Source of the DNA: Ectobacillus sp048976805
Lineage (GTDB): Bacteria > Bacillota > Bacilli > Bacillales > Bacillaceae_G
Direction of reading: 5' to 3'
NCBI GenBank assembly: GCA_048976805.1
Contig: JBHGUR010000079.1
Coordinates: forward strand, 1-64,000
DNA length: 64,000 nt
The position numbers and the translations under genes are program-made. The notes under the pieces were generated by a model that was given only the letters and a program-made list of their open reading frames with translations, did not search any database and was not told the origin of the DNA. Below are positions 1 through 5,678 of the stretch, piece after piece (the first letter of the stretch is position 1; each line of letters starts with the position of its first letter).

Positions 1-52
1 GTTTGACTGCTCCTGCACACCGCCGGATGTCTTTTGTCTCCTATTAATTATT

Positions 53-237
53 GGCTCTGTTAAACTTGATTGTTGATTTTCCACTACAGGCGGACGCTTT
101 CCGCGGGCGGGGCCGAGCCGCTTCCCTCGCTATGCTCAGTCAAGGGTCTCGGCTAAACCGCTTTTCCCGCTGGAGTCGCCGCCTTTCGTTCCCAATTAAC
201 AAATGAATCCAAATCAACATTAGCCTTTAACAGAGCC
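53..237 (+). mobile_element. MITE-like element, copy 1 (185 bp, longest form)
   Basis: Non-autonomous mobile repeat. It begins GGCTCTGTTAAA and ends with the exact reverse complement TTTAACAGAGCC, so the terminal inverted repeats are perfect over 12 bp. It is flanked by the 8-bp direct repeat TAATTATT (45-52 and 238-245), a target site duplication. The core is GC-rich (GCGGACGCTTTCCGCG on the left, GGAGTCGCCGCC on the right) against an AT-rich background. Related copies lie at 24279-24414, 44900-45044 (inverted) and 57559-57752. No open frame of transposase size is present. The 8-bp duplication and GGCTCTG ends would fit mobilisation by an IS1595-type or IS6-type transposase, but that family assignment is inference. 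Confidence 0.85.
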
Positions 238-245
238 TAATTATT

Positions 246-520
246 AAGGGAGGTTTTGTTGTGAAAAGAATATTGTGGAGCTATATTTCATGTCATACGT
301 TGTGAGACCACAAAGCTTGGATAGGGCACTTACAGGGTTTGGCCGTCTCTTCACATGGCGGCTCCTCAATCCCCTTCCGCAAAAAAATTTTTTCATTCTG
401 GCCATGAAACTGTAAGGTCATGTTTTTTTACTTGGCGGAATCACATTGTTCACAATTCGGCTATAAATTCTGCAAAGTTTCTTGATGGTTATTCATTACA
501 ATGTAGTCGCAATAAAAAGG
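246..520. other. unassigned stretch before the cupredoxin domain
   Basis: A ribosome binding site (GGGAGG near 248) and a GTG at 261 open a frame that stops after 14 codons. No recognisable protein is encoded until the cupredoxin domain starts at about 520. It may hold the remains of the lost signal-peptide region of the next gene or an unrelated fragment. I could not recognise it in either strand. Confidence 0.3.
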
Positions 521-777
521 AGGCAGCCATCCGCGTTAAAAACGGCTATACGCCTAATCGAATTGTCGTTCACAGCGGCAAACCAATCCGATTTGAATTT
601 ACAAGGGAAGAAAAGGCTGCTTGCTCAGAGATGGTCGTCTTTCCAGATTTTCAAAAGAGCGCGCTGCTGCCTGTTGGTAAAAAGGTAACAATTGAGCTTC
701 CGCCAATGAATGAAGGAAACTATGAATTTACCTGCCAGATGGGCATGTACAAAGGAACAGTCGTTGTGAAAAAGTAA
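355..777 (+). CDS. cupredoxin-domain protein, 5' end probably disrupted
   Basis: The last 85 or so residues (from KEAAIRVKNGY, residue 55) form a plastocyanin-like cupredoxin domain with Cys90 in an ACSE context, VVFPDF, and a C-terminal FTCQMGM motif (Cys127, Met129, Met131), which are likely copper ligands. Family members are normally short lipoproteins or membrane-anchored secreted proteins. Here residues 1-54 contain no hydrophobic signal or lipobox and look like chance coding. No good ribosome binding site precedes ATG 355, so the native N-terminus has probably been lost and the start is uncertain. The stop is 15 bp before the YVTN protein, which suggests an operon for extracytoplasmic copper or heavy-metal handling. 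The domain call is firm; whether the gene works is doubtful. Confidence 0.55.
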   Translation: MAAPQSPSAKKFFHSGHETVRSCFFTWRNHIVHNSAINSAKFLDGYSLQCSRNKKEAAIRVKNGYTPNRIVVHSGKPIRFEFTREEKAACSEMVVFPDFQKSALLPVGKKVTIELPPMNEGNYEFTCQMGMYKGTVVVKK

Positions 778-792
778 GAGAGGAGACAGATA

Positions 793-2040
793 ATGAAAAA
801 GGGTTGGATTTGGGTGTTGGCAGGTTTTGGGATTGTTGCGGCTCTTGTATTATTCGCAGTTAATAATGGAAAGAAGACGGAAGATGCCCCTTCAGTGTTT
901 TATGTACCAAATGCCGGCGAGGGAACAATTTCTGTAATTGATTCTGTCAAAGCTAAAACGATTGATACAATATCACTAGGTACAAAGCAAGCCTCTCACG
1001 GGATTGCCATAAGCCCGGACGGAAGCATATTATACTCCGGAACAGGCTTTGAAGGAAAAACATTAGTTGCCATCAATACGAAAACGAAAAAAATTATGAA
1101 CAAAATTGCATTTGATGAAGGGGTTCACGGGATTGATGTCAGCTCCGACGGCAAATATCTATATGTTTCGTTAATGCCCGGACTTGGAAAAGGCGAGGGA
1201 ACAGTTTCCATTTTGAACACAAAGGACATGAAGCAAGTTGCTGCAGTTAATACCGGAGGCGGTCCGGCGCACATTGCCGTTACGCCTGACGGATCACAAG
1301 TGTGGGTAGCGAACGTGAATGGAAATACGGTAGCGGTTATCGACACAAAAACCAACAAGTTGATTAAAACGATTGCTGTCGGCCAGGTACCGAATGAGGT
1401 TGCCGTCTCTGCTGATGGAAAATGGGCTTTCGTTGCGAATGTTGAGTCAAATACTGTTACTGTTATTGATGCGAAGAGTATGGAGGTTGTTAAATCAATT
1501 GCAGCCAGGGAAGCTCCGCATGGTGTGACCGTTTCTCCGGATAGTGCGGAGGTGTGGGTTGCTAATAATAAATCCAACGATGTATCAATCATTGACATAA
1601 AAACGTTTAATATAAAAGCAACAATCCCTACCGGTGCTTATGCAAATCATGTCGCTTTTTCGCAAGATGGAAAATGGGCGTATGTGACAAATCGGCAGTC
1701 AAACGATGTCGTGAAAATTGATGCAAAGAAGAAGGAAGTAATAGCAAAGATACCGGTCGGTACAGAACCGCATGAAATTACGCTAGAAGATTTTTATGGC
1801 AAGCCTGCTTCTGCCCCAGCAAAAACGGGAGGTTCTATAGAAGATTCAGTTGCTGCCAATGCCGATGGTGCGCAGGAAGTTAAAACAGCCAAAGTTGGAG
1901 CGGTTGAAATCGAGGCGATGCGTCTTGTGAAAAATGACAAAGACCTCAATCAATCTATCGATTTTCAAAAGTATGATGTATTCCAGAGTGTATTAACGAC
2001 TCATTCAGGTGATTTATCCTCCTGCCGTATACTGAAATAA
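793..2040 (+). CDS. membrane-anchored YVTN-family beta-propeller protein
   Basis: 415 residues. An N-terminal hydrophobic anchor (about 5-23) is followed by a propeller of about seven repeats, each with a VAN-x-x-SN-x-V-x-VID type blade and a PDG/SPDG turn (residues 35-335). Then comes a low-complexity linker and the start of another domain (from about 360, VEIEAMRL to THSGDL). YVTN propellers act outside the membrane, often beside metal or redox proteins; the exact substrate is unknown. The start is supported by AGAGGAGAC 8 bp upstream. The C-terminal domain appears to stop abruptly after THSGDLSS, where relatives as I recall them continue, so the protein may be shortened. It sits between the cupredoxin gene and a His-rich mini-protein. 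Confidence 0.75.
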   Translation: MKKGWIWVLAGFGIVAALVLFAVNNGKKTEDAPSVFYVPNAGEGTISVIDSVKAKTIDTISLGTKQASHGIAISPDGSILYSGTGFEGKTLVAINTKTKKIMNKIAFDEGVHGIDVSSDGKYLYVSLMPGLGKGEGTVSILNTKDMKQVAAVNTGGGPAHIAVTPDGSQVWVANVNGNTVAVIDTKTNKLIKTIAVGQVPNEVAVSADGKWAFVANVESNTVTVIDAKSMEVVKSIAAREAPHGVTVSPDSAEVWVANNKSNDVSIIDIKTFNIKATIPTGAYANHVAFSQDGKWAYVTNRQSNDVVKIDAKKKEVIAKIPVGTEPHEITLEDFYGKPASAPAKTGGSIEDSVAANADGAQEVKTAKVGAVEIEAMRLVKNDKDLNQSIDFQKYDVFQSVLTTHSGDLSSCRILK

Positions 2041-2063
2041 AGAAAACGAAGGAGGTTATTTTT

Positions 2064-2243
2064 ATGTTAGGCAAACGCTTTTTAATTCCTTTACTTGCAG
2101 GGATTGGGACAGTCGGTATCGCTTTAGCGATTGCTGGAAAGTGGAACTTGCTTTTGTGGGGAATATTTCTTCTTTGTCCGTTGATGCACCTATTTGGCCA
2201 CAATCATTCCGGTCATTTGGGCAGTTCGAAACATCATCATTAG
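2064..2243 (+). CDS. small His-rich membrane protein (DUF2933-like)
   Basis: 59 residues, preceded by GGAGG at 2051-2055. Two hydrophobic segments (about 5-24 and 28-44) lead to the motif LLCPLMHLFGH and a His-rich tail (HNHSGH, ending KHHH). The CPLM motif followed by His clusters is typical of the DUF2933 group of tiny membrane proteins found beside copper and other metal-resistance genes; the biochemical role is not established. It lies 23 bp after the propeller gene and immediately before a terminator, so it is probably the last gene of the metal cluster. A second protein with the same LLCPLM core lies on the opposite strand at 3218-3451. Confidence 0.65.
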   Translation: MLGKRFLIPLLAGIGTVGIALAIAGKWNLLLWGIFLLCPLMHLFGHNHSGHLGSSKHHH

Positions 2244-2300
2244 AAGAACAAGATCCTATTGAAGAATAGTAATGCCATTAAGAAAAAATTGAAATAAATA

Positions 2301-2330
2301 AAAAGCCTCCAAGTCCATTGGAGACTTTTT
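2301..2330. terminator. bidirectional terminator
   Basis: The hairpin CCTCCAA-gtcca-TTGGAGA is flanked by AAAA on the left and TTTTT on the right. It can end the metal cluster on the plus strand and the response regulator gene on the minus strand. Confidence 0.8.
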
Positions 2331-2350
2331 AGCAGTGCAATCAAGCAAGA

Positions 2351-3025
2351 TTATTCTTCACTGATCCATCTGTAACCGACACCGTATACCGTTTTTAGAT
2401 GCTCTTCCACTGGGAAGCCGGCTTTTCGCAACTTATCACGCAAATTTCGGATGTGAGAATCGACTGTTCGGTCTTCTGTATCCGACCCATTCCCCCAAAT
2501 ACGTTCTATCAATTGATCGCGGCTGAATACGTATGCATTGTTGTTTAAAAAGAGTCCAAGCAATGAAAATTCAATAGGAGTAAGAGTTAGGTCCTTTCCA
2601 TGAACAGCTGCAAGATGTTTCGCTTCATCCCATATAAGTCCTTTAAATTCTATTTTTAAGTGAGTGTTTGCTCTGCGGAGAACAGCCTCAATTCGCGCCA
2701 ATAGCTCTTCTTCATGAAATGGCTTGGTGACATAATCGTCAGCGCCTTGCTTTAATCCTTGAATAATATCTGGTGTTTGGTCGCGTGCTGTAAGCATGAT
2801 AATCGGAACTGTGCTGAATTCACGGATTTTCTTGCATGTTTCCCAGCCGTCCATTCCCGGCATCATGACATCGAGCAGTACCAATCGGAACTGTCTTTGT
2901 TCTAGGAGAGAAACCGCCTGGGTACCGGACGTTGCTTTTATACAGTGGTACCCTCTCGGTGTCAGGTATAACGACAATAAATCCAACATGCGCGGTTCAT
3001 CATCCACAAGTAATACTTCAATCAT
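2351..3025 (-). CDS. OmpR/PhoB-family response regulator (orphan)
   Basis: 224 residues. The receiver domain (1-115) has the acidic pocket VDDEP, phospho-acceptor Asp52 in LLDVMMPGMDG, Thr79 in MLTARD and Lys101 in VTKPF. The winged-helix output domain (about 125-224) ends TVYGVGYRW. I start it at ATG 3025, which follows GGGAGGG by 6 bp and opens with MIEVLLVDDE; a longer frame to 3139 adds residues foreign to the family. Such regulators are normally followed by a histidine kinase gene, but here a terminator lies 20 bp after the stop and no kinase is in the window. Its position between two metal-related mini-proteins hints at metal-responsive control, which is inference. Confidence 0.85.
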   Translation of the reverse strand: MIEVLLVDDEPRMLDLLSLYLTPRGYHCIKATSGTQAVSLLEQRQFRLVLLDVMMPGMDGWETCKKIREFSTVPIIMLTARDQTPDIIQGLKQGADDYVTKPFHEEELLARIEAVLRRANTHLKIEFKGLIWDEAKHLAAVHGKDLTLTPIEFSLLGLFLNNNAYVFSRDQLIERIWGNGSDTEDRTVDSHIRNLRDKLRKAGFPVEEHLKTVYGVGYRWISEE

Positions 3026-3095
3026 ATAAACCCTCCCGTTGGTGTTTTCTAACAAATAGTGTACTGCAAAAACGTGCAGACATGATGAAGAAAGG

Positions 3096-3130
3096 AAAAA
3101 CTCCTTCAGTATCAAGCTGAAGGAGCTTTT
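3096..3130. terminator. bidirectional terminator
   Basis: A perfect 9-bp stem CTCCTTCAG / CTGAAGGAG around a 7-base loop, with AAAAA before and TTTT after. It most likely ends the minus-strand mini-protein gene at 3218-3451, isolating it from the response regulator gene. Confidence 0.75.
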
Positions 3131-3217
3131 CGTATACAATATAAGTTTAACAGTTGATGTTATCTTAGTGAAGTTACTCGTTTTGGGAATAAGCTCTTTT
3201 TCTAGCTAGAATTCAGG

Positions 3218-3451
3218 TTAAGACTCGTTTATTTGTTTTAGGGCTTGTATTTCCTTCATCATTTTATTATTTTCATTTGACAATTCCTCAATTTTTGCTT
3301 GAAGAGAGGAAATGCTATCTGATGAGTGCCCGTTATGTTTTTGGCCGCAACAACTTCCTTTTTGATGCTTATGTCCCCCGTGCATCCCTTTCATGCAAAA
3401 GAGCATCATAAGCGGGCATAGTAAAAACAATAAAACGTTTAACCACTGCAT
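3218..3451 (-). CDS. small His/Cys-rich membrane protein (DUF2933-like) with coiled-coil tail
   Basis: 77 residues. One hydrophobic helix (2-20) contains LLCPLMMLF, followed by a metal-binding type segment rich in His and Cys (HGGHKHQKGSCCGQKHNGH, 24-42), then a short charged heptad-like tail (45-72) that may form a coiled coil. The start at 3451 is chosen for the ribosome binding site AGGAGG 9 bp upstream; an earlier in-frame ATG at 3532 has none. It shares the LLCPLM core with the protein at 2064-2243, which supports a common DUF2933-like family linked to metal-resistance loci. The function is unknown. It seems to be a single-gene unit ended by the hairpin at 3096-3130. Confidence 0.6.
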   Translation of the reverse strand: MQWLNVLLFLLCPLMMLFCMKGMHGGHKHQKGSCCGQKHNGHSSDSISSLQAKIEELSNENNKMMKEIQALKQINES

Positions 3452-3790
3452 TATACTAACCTCCTGAAAATAATGTGTATGCTGTGTTAATTTTATTGCA
3501 GGAATTCCTTCCTGTGCTGTAAGTATAAGCAATGAGTTTCAAGAACTTGTGCAGATTGGGCATAGTCACAAAAAATTCACAAGGACTGTCTTCAAAAGAA
3601 AATCTACATATAGCTGAATAAAAAACAATTTTTTATTGTGGAGCGAGAGCATGCAGTGGCGTACAGGGACGGTCAAATCTATTGATTCATACAGAGGAAA
3701 AATCTTGGATAGGAAGCGAGTGCCATAGCCGGTTTGGCCGGCACGGCAAACGGGAAGCTATAAAGCGGCTGTATATTATAGAGGAAAAAA
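3452..3790. other. intergenic region without a recognised gene
   Basis: About 340 bp between the mini-protein and the rqcH terminator. It should contain the minus-strand promoter of the mini-protein gene, but no convincing -35/-10 pair stands out. Near 3727-3741 a GCCGG-tttgg-CCGGC palindrome sits in a locally GC-rich patch. I see no coding sequence with a ribosome binding site. Confidence 0.4.
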
Positions 3791-3826
3791 GAGGAGCAGG
3801 CAATTCGTTATCTGCTCCTCTTTTTT
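3791..3826. terminator. terminator of rqcH
   Basis: A 9-bp stem GAGGAGCAG / CTGCTCCTC with a 12-base loop, flanked by AAAAAA on the left and TTTTTT on the right. It lies 39 bp past the rqcH stop on the minus strand. Confidence 0.85.
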
Positions 3827-3864
3827 AGTGAACCATTATTGTTGATACTGCCTTTTCGCAAAAG

Positions 3865-5577
3865 CTATGCTTTTAATTTCATAACAATATCTTGATCCGG
3901 CTTGACATAAAGAGTTTGCTGATTGTCGTATGTAACAAAGCCAAGCTTTGCTCCGCTCGGCTTTTTGACGTGGCGGATTTTTGTATAATCAACGGGGACC
4001 GAGCTGGAATCCTTTGCTTTGCTGAAATAGGCGGCAAGAATGGCCCCTTCAAGCAAGGTTTGTTCGCTCGGCTCCGTAGAGCGGATCACGACGTGAGAAC
4101 CGGGAATGTCTTTTGTGTGAAGCCAAATTTCATCCCGCCGCGCTAATTTATTCGTTAAATAGTCATTTTGCTTATTGTTTTTGCCGACCAATATTTCTGT
4201 TCCATCGCTGGAAATATATTTTTCCAACGACGGCTTGGCTGGCTTTTGTTTTTTCTGCGCCTTTTGTTTGCGGCTGCGCAAATAGCCTTCTTCAACAAGC
4301 TCTTCGCGAATTTCTTCCACGTCCTTTTGCGAAGCGGATTCAATTTGCTGAAGCAAATTCTCGAAATACACAATTTCTTCGCGGGTTTTTTCCATTTGCT
4401 CTGCAATGATGGACACAGAGTTTTTTGCTTTTTGATATTTTTGGAAATAAGATTGGGCATTTTCAGCCGGCGTTTTTAATGGGTGTAACGGAATAGTAAC
4501 AGTCGCGCCATTTTCATCATAATAGTTAATGACTTCTACCTCGGCGTCCCCTTTTTTTACCGCATACATATGAGCGGTTAACAATTCGCCGTAAAGCTGA
4601 TATTGCTCCGCTTTTTCCGCATCCTGCAATGTGCGCTCCAGCTTTATTAATTTCTTTTTATTTTTAGCCAGCTCGTTTTGAATGAATTTTTCCAAATCAG
4701 CCGCTTGCTGTTTGACGCGGTCGCGTTCATCTTTTCCGAAGAAGAAGCGATCCAGCAATTCCCCAAAAGAGGAGAAGCTTTTCATTTCTCCTTTTATATG
4801 CGCCAATGGAAACATGTAAAAATATTCTTTGGCGCTTGTAGCAATCATCGCTGGCGTGTAGCGATGGTTGCGGGCATTGTCCATCATCCCGAAAAACGCC
4901 GCCGGCAAGGTTGTTTCATTCATCAATCCCGCTTTGGCTGTAATTTCTTTAGCTAATAAGGGGGAAATGCCAGCGAATGCGTCAACAAGCTGCTTATCCA
5001 TTTTGCCGGCAAGAAAATCAAGGTGCATGAACAGCTGTTCCTTCGTTTCAATGGATAAAGGGTTTACTTTATGCTGCGCTGGCGGAGCAATATATTCATA
5101 GCCCGGAAACACAGTGCGGTGCCGGTTTACCGCCGGAGACAGATGCTTAATGCTGTCTAAAATAGTATTTGTACCCGTTTCTACTAAAATAATGTTGCTG
5201 TGGCGGCCCATAATTTCGACAATTAATGTTTTGAAAGATTCATCGCCGATTTCGTTTCGGCTTTTTACCGTAATATGTACGATGCGCTCTAAATCAATTT
5301 GTTCAATTTTCTCGATAATTCCGCCTTCTAGATGCTTGCGCAAAAGCATGCAAAACATCGGCGGCAAAGAAGGGGAATCATAGCTTTGCGCAGTGAGATG
5401 CATCCGCGCGTAGGTTGGATGCGCAGATAAGAGAAGCTTATGATTTTTTCCTTTCGCGCGAATATGTAACAATATTTCATATTTAGAAGGTTGATATATT
5501 TTTGAAATCCGCCCGGATTCAAGCGCTTCGCGTATTTCTTTTGTCACGGCTCTTGTGAACAGTCCGTCAAAGGCCAT
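3865..5577 (-). CDS. rqcH: Rqc2 homolog RqcH (NFACT protein, YloA)
   Basis: 570 residues, the family's usual length. The NFACT-N domain (1-190) is followed by a helix-hairpin-helix-like part, a long coiled coil (about 285-440 with a charged arm) and the NFACT-R domain (445-560, IWLHTKDIPGSHVVIR). In bacteria RqcH binds stalled 50S-nascent chain complexes and recruits tRNA-Ala to add C-terminal alanine tails for degradation. It was formerly annotated as fibronectin-binding protein. GGAGTG precedes the ATG. At residues 97-98 this protein has Glu-Arg, where B. subtilis as I recall has the functionally essential Asp-Arg. It is divergent from the calcium ATPase gene and has its own promoter at 5611-5639. 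Confidence 0.92.
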   Translation of the reverse strand: MAFDGLFTRAVTKEIREALESGRISKIYQPSKYEILLHIRAKGKNHKLLLSAHPTYARMHLTAQSYDSPSLPPMFCMLLRKHLEGGIIEKIEQIDLERIVHITVKSRNEIGDESFKTLIVEIMGRHSNIILVETGTNTILDSIKHLSPAVNRHRTVFPGYEYIAPPAQHKVNPLSIETKEQLFMHLDFLAGKMDKQLVDAFAGISPLLAKEITAKAGLMNETTLPAAFFGMMDNARNHRYTPAMIATSAKEYFYMFPLAHIKGEMKSFSSFGELLDRFFFGKDERDRVKQQAADLEKFIQNELAKNKKKLIKLERTLQDAEKAEQYQLYGELLTAHMYAVKKGDAEVEVINYYDENGATVTIPLHPLKTPAENAQSYFQKYQKAKNSVSIIAEQMEKTREEIVYFENLLQQIESASQKDVEEIREELVEEGYLRSRKQKAQKKQKPAKPSLEKYISSDGTEILVGKNNKQNDYLTNKLARRDEIWLHTKDIPGSHVVIRSTEPSEQTLLEGAILAAYFSKAKDSSSVPVDYTKIRHVKKPSGAKLGFVTYDNQQTLYVKPDQDIVMKLKA

Positions 5578-5610
5578 ACTAACACTCCTTTATACATACA
5601 ATAGAATTTA

Positions 5611-5639
5611 ATTATAGCATTTTTCGGGACGAGTCTGAA
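5611..5639 (-). promoter_or_regulatory. sigma-A-type promoter of rqcH
   Basis: On the minus strand TTCAGA, a 17-bp spacer, then a perfect TATAAT, placed about 35 bp before the rqcH start. Confidence 0.6.
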
Positions 5640-5678
5640 TAAGCTGTCATTAGAGGATGAGAAGGTTGAGGTGAGAGG

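Noticed and set aside
1125..1598. Long antisense frame within the YVTN gene
   Set aside because: It mirrors the repeated blades of the real gene, has no ribosome binding site and no family resemblance. The same holds for the other antisense frames inside rqcH, the ATPase, smc, fakA, sdaAA and ffh.
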